Assembly: GCA_023436205.1 (NCBI GenBank) | Contig: JAEZKC010000116.1 | Coordinates: 24,872-88,871, forward strand | Direction: 5' to 3' | Length of the DNA: 64,000 nt | Origin: Fibrobacterota bacterium | GTDB taxonomy: Bacteria; Fibrobacterota; Chitinivibrionia; Chitinivibrionales; Chitinispirillaceae | Shown here: positions 34,808 to 43,784 of the stretch, one piece after another | Layout of the letters: the number at the start of each line of letters is the position of its first letter | Position numbering within the stretch: the stretch's first letter is position 1 | Position numbers and translations under genes: made by a program | Notes under the pieces: generated by a model | Told to the model about the DNA's origin: nothing | Seen by the model: the letters and a program-made list of their open reading frames with translations, nothing else | Databases searched by the model: none

Positions 34808-35599
34808 ATGCAATCATTAAAAAAAATTCAAGCGTTCTTAGTTTCAGCTCTCATCCTATACGGCTTTCAAGTAATCGGGGCAGATACACAGTTTCTAGAT
34901 TCTCTTCAGAACCACTTTTTTGTGGCTGAGTGCTGCTCGACAAATCTTTCGAGCTGCGCCAGAGAGAAACCGCACTGCGCCAAAGCAGCGGATCTATTGG
35001 CTTTCAGTTCCTGGTTAAAGGAGCTGGGACGCAGCACCGATGAGAAAATCGCGGAAGCGCTGCTGGAAAGATACCAGATGTACTACTCACCGGACACATT
35101 TACAATTGACACTTCAGGATGGACCAGGAGCGGCGAAACGGGATCAAAGCTGCTGATAACCGAATATTTTTCCGCAAGCTGTCCCATGTGCAAGTACACC
35201 TATCGCGAAATCCATAACGCGGTGACCACAGGCGTTCTTAAGGGAAAAGCGTACCTTATGGCAAAGCCGCTCACCACCGGTATCGGAGATAAAGCCCTGA
35301 TGGCAGCTCAGGAAATGAACAGCTTTCCTGAGTTCATGCTGGCACTTGAAGAGTGGGGCGGCAGACCTGATGAAATGTTGATTACTGCAATTGCAGACAG
35401 CCTGGGGCTGGATACAACAAAATTCAAATCACTGTTGAATGACAAAGCATTGAATAGAAAGTTGAACATATCCTCTCATGAAGCAAAAAAGAACGGAGTA
35501 AAGGTTACTCCCACATTTTTTATTGGAAATAAGCGCTACAGCAGCTACAAAGATCCTAAATGGGTCTTAAAAGCTGTAGAAGTATGGAATAAAAAGTAA
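34808..35599 (+). CDS. DsbA-like periplasmic thiol oxidoreductase with N-terminal cysteine cluster
   Basis: 263 residues from ATG 34808 with GGGAG 6 bases upstream. Signal peptide about 1-25. Residues 40-57 hold four cysteines, ECCSTNLSSC then C57. The thioredoxin-fold redox site is CPMC (125-128), and the cis-proline loop VTPTFF lies at 233-238. The spacing is that of DsbA/DsbC-like proteins with an inserted helical domain. The N-terminal Cys cluster is not part of ordinary DsbA and may be a metal site or a resolving pair. It is divergent from tex. Confidence 0.82.
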   Translation: MQSLKKIQAFLVSALILYGFQVIGADTQFLDSLQNHFFVAECCSTNLSSCAREKPHCAKAADLLAFSSWLKELGRSTDEKIAEALLERYQMYYSPDTFTIDTSGWTRSGETGSKLLITEYFSASCPMCKYTYREIHNAVTTGVLKGKAYLMAKPLTTGIGDKALMAAQEMNSFPEFMLALEEWGGRPDEMLITAIADSLGLDTTKFKSLLNDKALNRKLNISSHEAKKNGVKVTPTFFIGNKRYSSYKDPKWVLKAVEVWNKK

Positions 35600-35604
35600 C
35601 TTCT

Positions 35605-36471
35605 CTATTTCTGAAAACGCGCCACACTGAAAAGAGCATCTACCGTCTTTTCGAATGATGAATAACCACCTGCTTTCAAGAAGTTTTTGGGAGGAATTTC
35701 CAGAATCACGGTGGAATCGTAACCACTTTCCAGCAACATTTGCAGCTTGGAATCCCATCCGCTGGTAGTTGTGAGAAGAGGCCAGTGATCATCGACATTC
35801 ACATCATGACAGTGAACATGGATAATGCGTTTGATGAGTTCCGGACCAGGCACCTGCGAACTCCCAAAGCGCAGGTTATTCAGGTAGGCATGTCCGAAAT
35901 CCCAGCATAGCCCGCAGCCGCTGCGATAGGAGATCTGCTCCAGTTCCTCGAATGTATCTCCAACACGAACCATTGATTCTTCCGGATTGGCGGCAATCTG
36001 CAATTCTGCCGACACGCGCACATCGGGAGTGTATTCGCTGCACCACTGTTCGGCCCAGGCGTAAAAATGCACCGAGCGATCCAGAAGTTCCTTGCGACTG
36101 ATGGTTTTTAGGTCGGCGGCAGGATGAATATTGACCAGTGCGGCATTTTTCTGCAGAACTGCTGCTTCATTTGCGATAAAGAAGATCTCCTCGTGAAAAT
36201 GACGACAGGGGTTCTGCTGTGAATCGCGGAAAAAGGAAGGATTATATTCTGTTAATTCTGTATAGGGATGAATGGAAACAGAGAACCCGGCCTGAGTACA
36301 GATTCTAATGTGTTCAGAAAGAAGCATACGGTCGGTATTCGGCCCCACAGGTGTTTCCAGGGCCCGTATTCCCTTATCCCATAATGTCTGAAGGACATCT
36401 CTTCCTTCGAACAGTTCAACATATTGAGGATTATCAATAAACTTTACATCCAGTTTCAATCCGGCATACAT
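35605..36471 (-). CDS. Second sugar phosphate isomerase/epimerase-like TIM-barrel protein
   Basis: 288 residues from ATG 36471, which has AGGTGG upstream; the longer frame would run into the ZIP gene. The xylose-isomerase-like barrel is shown by VNIHPAADLK, CGLCWDFGHAYLN, IIHVHCHDVNVDDH and the C-terminal ILEIPP. It is distant from the one at 3.7 kb. The substrate is not known. It follows the zip gene by 19 bases. Confidence 0.78.
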   Translation of the reverse strand: MYAGLKLDVKFIDNPQYVELFEGRDVLQTLWDKGIRALETPVGPNTDRMLLSEHIRICTQAGFSVSIHPYTELTEYNPSFFRDSQQNPCRHFHEEIFFIANEAAVLQKNAALVNIHPAADLKTISRKELLDRSVHFYAWAEQWCSEYTPDVRVSAELQIAANPEESMVRVGDTFEELEQISYRSGCGLCWDFGHAYLNNLRFGSSQVPGPELIKRIIHVHCHDVNVDDHWPLLTTTSGWDSKLQMLLESGYDSTVILEIPPKNFLKAGGYSSFEKTVDALFSVARFQK

Positions 36472-36490
36472 AGCGAACCACCTGTCTTTA

Positions 36491-37222
36491 TTATCCAAGA
36501 GCAACATCAACCAGAAACATTACCAGAATACCTGCAACAAATGCAAAGAAATGTCGGATACCCCATGACAAAACCTGAACATGCTTTACTTCGGGTATTA
36601 GATCGGAAGCTGCGATGTAGATGAAAGTGCCTGCGGCAAAGGGAAGGAGAAAACTGATATTAAGAGAAGCTGCCAGAAAGAAGGCCACAAAGCCGCCTGG
36701 TATTATAGTGAGTGCTGAAATGAAATTAAAGTACAGGGCTCTCTTTTTTTCCCATCCCCCGTGAACAAGAACGGCATACTCCCCCAACTCCTGAGGAAAT
36801 TCATGAGCCATGCTGGCGATCCAGGTGGCGATCCCCGCTTCGATACTCACCACAAAGGCACTTCCTATTGCCAGCCCGTCGATGAAGTTATGCACCCCAT
36901 CTGCCAGAAGCAGCATATAGGTGACCGGCTTTCGGGTTTGCTCGATTTGGTGATTGCAGTGATGCCAGCTTATGGTCTGCTCAAGCAGGAACATAACTGA
37001 AAAACCGAGCAGCAGCCAGAGAAATGGCCAAAGGTTCTGGTTATCCAGCACTGCTTCCGGAAGCAGATGCAGAAAGGAGACCCCGAGAAGAGTTCCTGCG
37101 GAAAAGGCCACCAGAGTTGAAAGAACCCCTTTCAGAGCCTGTTCCCTGAAAACCAGAGTAAGTGCCCCGGACAGGGCAACCAGAGATGTTGTCGAAGTGG
37201 CCAGAAAGATCCACCACAGCAT
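36491..37222 (-). CDS. ZIP-family divalent metal transporter
   Basis: 243 residues from ATG 37222; the TGA of the preceding gene is at 37226-37224, so the two are joined as TGAGATG. About eight hydrophobic segments. The ZIP metal sites are plain in the fourth and fifth helices: DGVHNFIDGLAIG and MAHEFPQELGEYAVL. A His/Cys-containing HHCNHQIE sits in the cytoplasmic loop. It imports Zn, Fe or Mn into the cytoplasm. Confidence 0.92.
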   Translation of the reverse strand: MLWWIFLATSTTSLVALSGALTLVFREQALKGVLSTLVAFSAGTLLGVSFLHLLPEAVLDNQNLWPFLWLLLGFSVMFLLEQTISWHHCNHQIEQTRKPVTYMLLLADGVHNFIDGLAIGSAFVVSIEAGIATWIASMAHEFPQELGEYAVLVHGGWEKKRALYFNFISALTIIPGGFVAFFLAASLNISFLLPFAAGTFIYIAASDLIPEVKHVQVLSWGIRHFFAFVAGILVMFLVDVALG

Positions 37223-37223
37223 C

Positions 37224-37628
37224 TCACACCACAGATCTGGGCCAAATATATGCAGCAACAATGGCAACTACCAGCAGAGCCAGCAACAGCCAGAAAAGAG
37301 CGCTCACCGGAAGCGAAAACGGACTGCGATCGGGTGTGGAGGAGCGTTCCTCGGTCTGGTATGCCGGGTAAAAGGGATAAGATGCCACGGCAATAAACAG
37401 GGCGAGGATTATGCCAGCCACGAAAAAAGCCACCACATAACCACCCAGTACAGGAGGCCCTATGGGGGAAAGCCACAGTCCGCCAGCCCATACTCCAAGA
37501 AGCAGAATGATAAAGAGTGATGCCACAATTCTCACCGCCGGGCGAGCTTTTCTAAGACCGGCCACCAGAAGCCCCGTAATAAAGAGTGCAACCAGCAGAG
37601 CCCACAGAAGATCAACATAAAAAAACAT
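37224..37628 (-). CDS. Small polytopic membrane protein, function unknown
   Basis: 134 residues from ATG 37628, which has AAGGAGAGG upstream. Four hydrophobic segments (about 2-22, 33-50, 62-84 and 108-130) with a polar loop of about 15 residues before the last. I do not recognise it. Translational coupling to the ZIP transporter suggests that it works with metal import. Confidence 0.7.
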   Translation of the reverse strand: MFFYVDLLWALLVALFITGLLVAGLRKARPAVRIVASLFIILLLGVWAGGLWLSPIGPPVLGGYVVAFFVAGIILALFIAVASYPFYPAYQTEERSSTPDRSPFSLPVSALFWLLLALLVVAIVAAYIWPRSVV

Positions 37629-37828
37629 GATCGCCTCTCCTTGGCAGAGGTGAAATGCAAACGGTGCTTTTAGACAGTAAGGCAAAAAAAGGGCCAGTAT
37701 CAAAAGCAAAACACCCGGCTTCTGGGGCTCAGTCCGAAAACGAAGAACAAAAATTATACATGGAATGAATGTTGCTTTCTGCTGATAGTTGGGCGAGTGT
37801 TTTCAGTCAAGTCCAGAGGGAGCAATCC

Positions 37829-38308
37829 ATGGGACAGAAACTTTTTGATCGGCTTCGGCACGAGCACAATCAGATTAAAGACATACTTGTCAAAATGAGT
37901 GAGACTACCAACAGTGCACAAATAATCAGAGATAATCTGCTGCTGAAACTTCGCCAAATCCTTATACCGCACATCAAAGCGGAAGAAAATGTACTTTACT
38001 CCGCACTCAAATCCAATAGTCAATCCCACCAAATAACTCTGGAAGCTATGGAGGAGCACCATGTGGTATCCATGGTTTTTCAGGAGCTTGAGAATACCCC
38101 TTCCACACAAGACACCTATAGAGCAAAATGCAAGGTGCTGCTCGAACTTCTGGAACATCATATCGAAGAGGAGGAGGCAGAACTTTTTGATTCGGCAGAA
38201 GAAGTGCTTGGAAAGGAGGGGCTGGAAAAACTATTCGATATGTTTACAGCTAAACAAGAGTTCTACCTGAAATCGATAAACATGCGTCAAGATGAAGAAT
38301 CTGCGTGA
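37829..38308 (+). CDS. Hemerythrin/HHE-domain protein
   Basis: 159 residues from ATG 37829, which has AGAGGGAG upstream. The HHE cation-binding pattern is present: HEHNQI (about 11-16), HIKAEENVLY (about 52-61), HHVV (about 81-84) and HHIEEEEAELF (about 110-120), giving a di-iron four-helix bundle. It may bind O2, NO or iron, or act in stress. It is divergent from the small membrane protein-ZIP pair, which fits an iron/metal theme. Confidence 0.9.
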   Translation: MGQKLFDRLRHEHNQIKDILVKMSETTNSAQIIRDNLLLKLRQILIPHIKAEENVLYSALKSNSQSHQITLEAMEEHHVVSMVFQELENTPSTQDTYRAKCKVLLELLEHHIEEEEAELFDSAEEVLGKEGLEKLFDMFTAKQEFYLKSINMRQDEESA

Positions 38309-38317
38309 GAGGACAAT

Positions 38318-39211
38318 TTAATATTGAAGCTTGATTTTCTGCAGTTCATCAGTGAAAGTGCCAGGGTCAAAACCGGAAGCGAAAGCCTTTGAACTGTCAA
38401 GAGAAACATCTGAAGGTCGGAAAGCGGGAGTAATTACATCTTTCTGGCTTGAGGCTTCAACAAGACTTTCATCAAAACCGAAAATCTCAGCCACTTTCAG
38501 AGCCATTTCATACCGGGAAATACGTTCTGCGCCCCCAAGATGCAGGATTCCCTCAGGGCCATTTAAGAAATGCAGTATACCTTTGGCGGCCCTTTCTCCG
38601 GAAACAGGCGTCCGGAATTCATCTATAAAGGCCTTTATTTTTTGTGAACTTCCCAGAAATTCAATCCATTTCTGCAGAAAGCTGTTCGCGGTGCCGAATC
38701 GGTTTCCAAAAAGTAACGGTAACCTTATAACAAGACTGTCCGGACAGGACTGCACCAGTGCTTCCGCTTCAGCTTTCAGTTTCCCGTAAGTATTTAAAGC
38801 GGAAACCGGATCCTCTTCATTGTAAGGTGATCCGGTGCCATCAAACACCAGATCAGTGGAGATAAACACCAATCTAATCCCCTTCAACTCACAGAGCTGG
38901 CACAAGTACCTGGTGGCATCCACAATAATTTTTCGTGCCTGATTCGGTTTAGCCTCGCACTCGTCCGGGGAGCTCATTGCTGCGCAATGAATGATAACCT
39001 CGGGTTCCGCTCTATCAATCAGAGTTGATGTTCTGTCAAAGGAAGTCAAATCACACTGCGCAAGAGGGATTTGAGAAGCTGCAGACAGACGGGAGAAGTA
39101 GGTACCGTGCACGAGGAACTGTCCGCCTGAGGCCCGGCAGAGATGAGCACCCAGAAATCCGCTGGCTCCGGTCACCAGAAGTCGGGGCTTGAAAACTGAA
39201 TCATGAAACAT
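38318..39211 (-). CDS. dTDP-4-dehydrorhamnose reductase-like SDR enzyme
   Basis: 297 residues. GASGFLGAHL (Rossmann GxxGxxG) near residue 15, IIHCAAMSS near 73, STDLVFDGTGSPYNEED and YGKLKAEAE (catalytic YxxxK) near 140, and the C-terminal FRTPVSGERAA block match the RmlD family, which makes dTDP-L-rhamnose. It is 11 kb from rmlA and rmlC, and no rmlB is in the window. A different SDR reaction is possible. It overlaps no neighbour and converges with the hemerythrin gene. Confidence 0.82.
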   Translation of the reverse strand: MFHDSVFKPRLLVTGASGFLGAHLCRASGGQFLVHGTYFSRLSAASQIPLAQCDLTSFDRTSTLIDRAEPEVIIHCAAMSSPDECEAKPNQARKIIVDATRYLCQLCELKGIRLVFISTDLVFDGTGSPYNEEDPVSALNTYGKLKAEAEALVQSCPDSLVIRLPLLFGNRFGTANSFLQKWIEFLGSSQKIKAFIDEFRTPVSGERAAKGILHFLNGPEGILHLGGAERISRYEMALKVAEIFGFDESLVEASSQKDVITPAFRPSDVSLDSSKAFASGFDPGTFTDELQKIKLQY

Positions 39212-39306
39212 GGACGTATCCGGATAGAGGAAGGAATTGGAAGTTTAGATAATAAATATACATTCCAATCCTTCATGAATTTCAAAGCAAAACTGATGTG
39301 AGGAGG

Positions 39307-39753
39307 CTAGTCGAACAGTTTTCTGTATTCCCCATATCCTTCCTGCTCAAGTTTGTCTCTGGGGATAAATTTCAGTGCAGCCGAGTTAATACAAAAACGG
39401 GTGCCCAGAGGCGCAGGCCCATCGGGAAATACATGCCCTAGATGACTATCAGAGTCACGGCTTCTCACCTCTGTGCGCAGCATCCCGAAGGAGCGATCCT
39501 CCCGGGAGATGACTTTTCGGGGATCGAGCGGTTTTTTAAAACTGGGCCAGCCGCACCCCGAGTCATATTTATCTTTGGATGAAAACAGAACGTCACCGGA
39601 GACCACATCCACGTATATGCCCTCTTCCTTATTATCCCAGTATTCATTCTGAAAGGGCGGTTCGGTGGCATTCTCCCGGGTCACTCTGTACTGCATGTAA
39701 GTAAGCCTCTTCTGAAGTTCCTCATCATCGGGTTTTCTTCGTTCCTGCTCCAT
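39307..39753 (-). CDS. msrB: Peptide methionine-R-sulfoxide reductase
   Basis: 148 residues. SGCGWPSF (about 65-72), SDSHLGHVFPDGP (about 99-111) and RFCINSAALKFIP with the catalytic cysteine (about 118-130) mark MsrB. The two CxxC pairs that hold structural zinc in the other MsrB class are absent here. It starts 8 bases after msrA. It reduces methionine-R-sulfoxide in damaged proteins. Confidence 0.95.
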   Translation of the reverse strand: MEQERRKPDDEELQKRLTYMQYRVTRENATEPPFQNEYWDNKEEGIYVDVVSGDVLFSSKDKYDSGCGWPSFKKPLDPRKVISREDRSFGMLRTEVRSRDSDSHLGHVFPDGPAPLGTRFCINSAALKFIPRDKLEQEGYGEYRKLFD

Positions 39754-39761
39754 AGTCCCCC

Positions 39762-40295
39762 CTATTCAGACCAGTTTTCAAATATGAACCGTTCCCGACC
39801 AGAGCCCTTTTTGTACAGTTTATAATGTTCGGGATTTTTCATGTAGTAGCGCTGATGATACTCCTCGGCATCATAAAACTGTGAGGCGGGGAGAATCTCT
39901 GTAGCCACCGGCCTGTCGAATTTTCCGGATTTATCGAGCTGCTGCTTCGATTCCTGAGCCTGGGCTTTCTGCCGCTCACTATGATAGAAGATGGCGGTGG
40001 TGTATTGAGAACCTCTATCGGCAAACTGCCCTCCTGGGTCAGTGGGATCGATCTGTCGCCAGAAAATTTCCAGAAGTTTGTAATAGCTCACCACTGTGGG
40101 ATCAAAAAGGATCTGTACGGCCTCTCTGTGCCCAGTGCGGCCGGTGGTGACCTGTTGGTAAGTGGGGTTTTCCAGATGACCGCCGGTATATCCCACCCGC
40201 ACCTGTTTGACTCCTTCGGTTTTTTCAAATGGTCCCTGCAAACACCAGAAACATCCTCCGGAAAATGTGGCAAGTTCCTCTTGCGGATTTGTCAT
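39762..40295 (-). CDS. msrA: Peptide methionine-S-sulfoxide reductase
   Basis: 177 residues. The active-site GGCFWC (about 13-18) and the GYTGGH block (about 35-40) identify MsrA; YHQRYYMKNP is near the C terminus. No C-terminal resolving cysteine pair is seen, so recycling may use the GGCFWC cysteines only. It forms an operon with msrB and is not fused to it. Confidence 0.96.
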   Translation of the reverse strand: MTNPQEELATFSGGCFWCLQGPFEKTEGVKQVRVGYTGGHLENPTYQQVTTGRTGHREAVQILFDPTVVSYYKLLEIFWRQIDPTDPGGQFADRGSQYTTAIFYHSERQKAQAQESKQQLDKSGKFDRPVATEILPASQFYDAEEYHQRYYMKNPEHYKLYKKGSGRERFIFENWSE

Positions 40296-40473
40296 GAACT
40301 CCTCCTTGAGAATGAGATGTCTTCATAACCATTACGGATTGAGTCAGGGAAAGATTCTTTAAAATCAACGCGGGCCGGGTCCCCGGGTCTTAACCGCTGA
40401 AAAATGAACTGGAATACTCTTTGCGGCTCAATGCTTTGGGCAATGTTTTCGGGATTATCCTCTGGAGGCGAGC

Positions 40474-41430
40474 ATGGCAAAGGAATTTATGGATTTTGAA
40501 ACACCCCCGATGATGTTTGCGGCCTGGCCCGGAATGGGTGATGTCGGTCTGACCGCAATGGAATATATCCGCAAAAGCGTGGATGCCCGTCTGTTCGCCG
40601 AGCTGGACATGACACCGTTTTATTCTCCAGAAGAGGTGATCGTGTCAAATGGTCTGGTGAGTTTTCCGGAGATTCCCAAGAGCCTTTTTCTTGAACAGCA
40701 CGACCCCGACATCGTGTTTTTCGAAAGTACCATTCAAGTGGGCGGGAATGATGCCATGACCGTAGCTCAAGCAGTTCTGGATGTTGCACAGAAAATCAAA
40801 GCACCAAGAATTTTCACCGCAGCCGCATTCCCTTATCCCATGAGCTACACTTCCGAGTCCAAGGTGTTTGCGGCATCCAACAGCCAGCGTCTTTTAAAAA
40901 ATCTCAGGGGCTACGGTATCGAACCGATGCAGGAGGGGTTTATAAGCGGTCTTAACGGACTTTTGCTTGGCATCGCTGCATCTCACGATATCGAAGCAGC
41001 ATGCATTCTGGCCACCATTCCATCCTATGCATCGGGAATCCTCTATCCTAAAGGATCACTGGCCATTGTCAAAACACTCTCACGCATTGCCGGACTCGAT
41101 GTCGACACTTCGGAATTGGAGAAAGACAGCCAGGAATATGAAGAAACCTATGCAGAAATCGAAGAACGTCTCAGACAGGTGTTCCCCTCCATTGCCGAAG
41201 GCGATGAGGAATTCAACAACGAGGGTTTTCCGCCTATAACAGAAGAAAAACCTGAAGAGAAGCAGAAAATTCCCGAATATGTTATGAACAAAATTGAACA
41301 GCTTTTTAATGAAGTGGCTCGCAGTAAAAACAAGGAACGTGCTAGAGAGCTCAAGGCCGAATTGGATAAATATGGAATTTTCGACCTTTATGAAAAAAGG
41401 TTCCTCGATCTTTTTAAAGAAGAAGAATAA
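40474..41430 (+). CDS. PAC2-family protein (proteasome assembly chaperone-like)
   Basis: 318 residues. The PAC2 domain (about 8-230) shows FAAWPGMGDVGLTAMEYI at the start, IFTAAAFPYPMSYTSESKVFAASNSQ near 118, EGFISGLNGLLLG near 156 and ATIPSYASGILYPKG near 183. A charged helical C-terminal tail (about 250-318) follows. Archaeal and some bacterial homologues occur with unknown function. GGAGGC is positioned before the ATG. The small HhH gene follows by 26 bases. Confidence 0.88.
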   Translation: MAKEFMDFETPPMMFAAWPGMGDVGLTAMEYIRKSVDARLFAELDMTPFYSPEEVIVSNGLVSFPEIPKSLFLEQHDPDIVFFESTIQVGGNDAMTVAQAVLDVAQKIKAPRIFTAAAFPYPMSYTSESKVFAASNSQRLLKNLRGYGIEPMQEGFISGLNGLLLGIAASHDIEAACILATIPSYASGILYPKGSLAIVKTLSRIAGLDVDTSELEKDSQEYEETYAEIEERLRQVFPSIAEGDEEFNNEGFPPITEEKPEEKQKIPEYVMNKIEQLFNEVARSKNKERARELKAELDKYGIFDLYEKRFLDLFKEEE

Positions 41431-41456
41431 ACAGAATAGTCATTACCGGAGAAATC

Positions 41457-41654
41457 ATGGACCAGAGCAGAATCAACCTTAACAAAGCAACATTCGAAGA
41501 CATTGCCAAACTTCCACAGGTAGGAGAGGCGAGAGCTAAGGAAATTATTGACCACAGGCCATATCACAGCTGGGATGACTTGAGGAGAAAAGTACCCAGT
41601 TTGAATGAAAGAGATTTCAAAATGCTTAAGAACGGGTTCGCCAGCGTGGAATAA
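41457..41654 (+). CDS. Small helix-hairpin-helix DNA-binding protein (ComEA-like)
   Basis: 65 residues, a pair of HhH motifs: INLNKATFEDIAKLPQVGEARAKEIIDHRP and SWDDLRRKVPSLNERDFKMLKNG. The ComEA competence domain has the same plan, but there is no membrane helix here, so it is a free cytoplasmic protein. The gene ends at the base before the stop of the convergent hypothetical gene. Confidence 0.85.
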   Translation: MDQSRINLNKATFEDIAKLPQVGEARAKEIIDHRPYHSWDDLRRKVPSLNERDFKMLKNGFASVE

Positions 41655-41966
41655 TCACTCTGAGGTAGTAACCAGCACTGTGCGCATTTGTCCATCACGC
41701 ATCTCTCTTTCCACCCGCATTCTGATGCCAGTGTCCACGTTAGCCACTACCAGTGCCTCAACAATAAGAGGTGTCGCAGATGCATCTAGAATAACAGGGT
41801 ACTCATCATCCTGAATTATGGCATACCCGCTCTCCACATGAGAGCCCTTGAGCGCACAGGTGGTGGGATGTGCTCTGGCTTTATCACTGTAAAGGTATTG
41901 CGGCCATTCCCTGAGGCAATGAAGGTCAACCAGATAACCTACAAGCATTTCTGTTTCATTTCGCAT
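41655..41966 (-). CDS. Small protein with conserved-looking His/Cys segment, function unknown
   Basis: 103 residues with an excellent GGAGGACAAAT site. The first 45 residues read GYLVDLHCLREWP, then HPTTCALKGSHVESGYAII, a pattern I associate with a family of bacterial proteins (a GxLVDxxC....CA...C/H-x-x-SG block) of unknown role. The C-terminal half is short strands (LVVANVDTGIRMRVEREMRDGQMRTVLVTT). No signal peptide. It may be the last gene of the aminotransferase run. Confidence 0.7.
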   Translation of the reverse strand: MRNETEMLVGYLVDLHCLREWPQYLYSDKARAHPTTCALKGSHVESGYAIIQDDEYPVILDASATPLIVEALVVANVDTGIRMRVEREMRDGQMRTVLVTTSE

Positions 41967-42026
41967 ATTTGTCCTCCGGAAGAAAAGAAAGCAAACCAGA
42001 AGCCAGAGGACAAATGCCAGAAGAAT

Positions 42027-43226
42027 TTACCGGGTGAAGACCTGTTCCTGCGGTCCTCCATCAAGGAAATTTCTAGAAGTCCGCAACAACTGCAGCCGCC
42101 GACCTGCCTCCTCCAGGGTTTCCATTTTCTTGGCGAAGTGGAAGCGCACCAGATTGCGCACAGGTTCTCTGAAAAAGCTTGAGCCGGGAACTGCGGCAAC
42201 ACCGACTTCCCTGGCCAGCCATTCGCAGAAAATATTATCATCGGTACACCCGAATTCCGCCATGTCCACCATGACATAATAGGCGCCTTGCGGGTCTGTA
42301 AACTTCAAGCCGGCCTCTCGAAGATATTGGAGGAAAAGCTCCTTTTTAGATGTGTAAACCGCCGAGAGCTCCTCATAATATGAGTCGGGAAAGGAAAGTC
42401 CGGTAACAGCAGCTTCCTGCAGCGGGGCAGCAGCTCCTACAGTGAGAAAATCATGCACCTTTTTCGCCCCGTCGAGAATATGCTCCGGACCAACCACATA
42501 TCCAAGTCGCCATCCCGTGATGGAATATGTTTTGGAAAGTGAACTGCAGGAAAGCGTTCGCTCCCACATCCCGGGAAGAGTGGCGATATAAGTGTGCCTG
42601 TTTGGAGTATAGATTATGTGTTCGTAAACCTCATCGGTGATGACAAAAGTGTCGAACTCTATCGCAAGTGAAGCAATATACTCCAGTTCCTGCCGTGTAA
42701 ACACCTTTCCTGAGGGATTCGAAGGGTTGCAAAGAATAATAGCTTTGGGCTTCTGTAGAAAAGCCGCCCGAAGTGCTTGTCGATCAAAAGTAAAGTAAGG
42801 CGGAATGAGGGGAACATAAATTGGCTCGGCCCCGCTCAGAATAGTGTCGGCCGTGTAGTTTTCATAGAAAGGTGAAAAGATGACCACTTTGTCCCCGGGA
42901 TTGCAGCAGGTCATCATGCTCGCCATCATGGCTTCCGTACTTCCGCAAGTCACCACGAGGTTTTTATCGGGGTCTATCTGCATTCCCATAAAACGCTCAA
43001 GTTTTGAAGCCAGTGCTTTACGGAAGCGGGGAGCACCCCAGGTCACAGCATATTGATGAGGTCCATTTCTTCCCACCCGTTGTGCAGCATCAAGCAGTTC
43101 CACTGGAGGGTCAAAATCGGGAAAGCCCTGAGAAAGATTAATTGCTCCGCATTCATCAGCAATGCGAGTCATTCTACGGATCACCGACTCCGTAAAACCG
43201 GCTATTCGACAGCTTGTCTGAGGCAC
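42027..43226 (-). CDS. PLP-dependent class I/II aminotransferase
   Basis: 399 residues from GTG with AGGAG upstream. N-terminal INLSQGFPDFDPP, the VTCGSTEAMMASMM block, LCNPSNPSGKVF near 172 and the PLP lysine in SSLSKTYSITGWRLGYV near 235 are typical. The family includes aspartate, aromatic and kynurenine/glutamine transaminases; the nearest look is kynurenine-oxoglutarate/methionine aminotransferase-like, so the substrate is left open. It follows the dCMP deaminase gene by 46 bases. Confidence 0.9.
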   Translation of the reverse strand: MPQTSCRIAGFTESVIRRMTRIADECGAINLSQGFPDFDPPVELLDAAQRVGRNGPHQYAVTWGAPRFRKALASKLERFMGMQIDPDKNLVVTCGSTEAMMASMMTCCNPGDKVVIFSPFYENYTADTILSGAEPIYVPLIPPYFTFDRQALRAAFLQKPKAIILCNPSNPSGKVFTRQELEYIASLAIEFDTFVITDEVYEHIIYTPNRHTYIATLPGMWERTLSCSSLSKTYSITGWRLGYVVGPEHILDGAKKVHDFLTVGAAAPLQEAAVTGLSFPDSYYEELSAVYTSKKELFLQYLREAGLKFTDPQGAYYVMVDMAEFGCTDDNIFCEWLAREVGVAAVPGSSFFREPVRNLVRFHFAKKMETLEEAGRRLQLLRTSRNFLDGGPQEQVFTR

Positions 43227-43272
43227 GAAAACTCCTGGCTATATATAATGTAATAGGCGAAACCCTGCAATT

Positions 43273-43752
43273 TTACAATTCTTCACTGCTGAAAGAGACC
43301 TGATTCAATTCAATACCTGCTTGACGCGCCACAGTGAGCACTTTTTCATCACGGTAGAACTCAAGGTAGAAAATTCTTTTAATCCCACTGTTTGCAATGA
43401 GCTTGAAGCAGTTCCAACAGGGTGAAGCTGTAACGTAAATATCGGCATCATTGATGGCGGTGCCATTCCTTGCCGCCTGTATTATGGCATTTGCCTCCGC
43501 GTGCACGGTTGCCACACAATGCGTATTCTCCATCATGTGACCCACATCATCACAATGCGGCATACCCCTGACACTACCGTTATATCCAGTAGAGAGGATA
43601 GTCTTATCTCTCACAATCACCGCCCCGACATGTTTTCTGTCACAGGTTGACCGGGTAGCGGCCTGAACCGCAATGCGCATGAAATACTCATCCCAGGATG
43701 CACGCTTGCGCGGCTTTACAATCACCTCATTCTGATCTGAAACAGTGCTCAC
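43273..43752 (-). CDS. dCMP deaminase (ComEB-like)
   Basis: 159 residues from GTG with GGGAGG upstream. Zinc sites are HAEANAIIQAA (about 73-83) and SPCWNC (about 106-111) of the cytidine/deoxycytidylate deaminase family, with RSTCDRKHVGAVIVRD before them. It provides dUMP for thymidylate synthesis. It is located between rpiB and the aminotransferase, with similar leader sequences (AGGAG/GGAGG followed by TTTTC) in all three. Confidence 0.92.
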   Translation of the reverse strand: MSTVSDQNEVIVKPRKRASWDEYFMRIAVQAATRSTCDRKHVGAVIVRDKTILSTGYNGSVRGMPHCDDVGHMMENTHCVATVHAEANAIIQAARNGTAINDADIYVTASPCWNCFKLIANSGIKRIFYLEFYRDEKVLTVARQAGIELNQVSFSSEEL

Positions 43753-43784
43753 GAAAACCTCCCTTTTCAGTTTTCAGCAATTTT

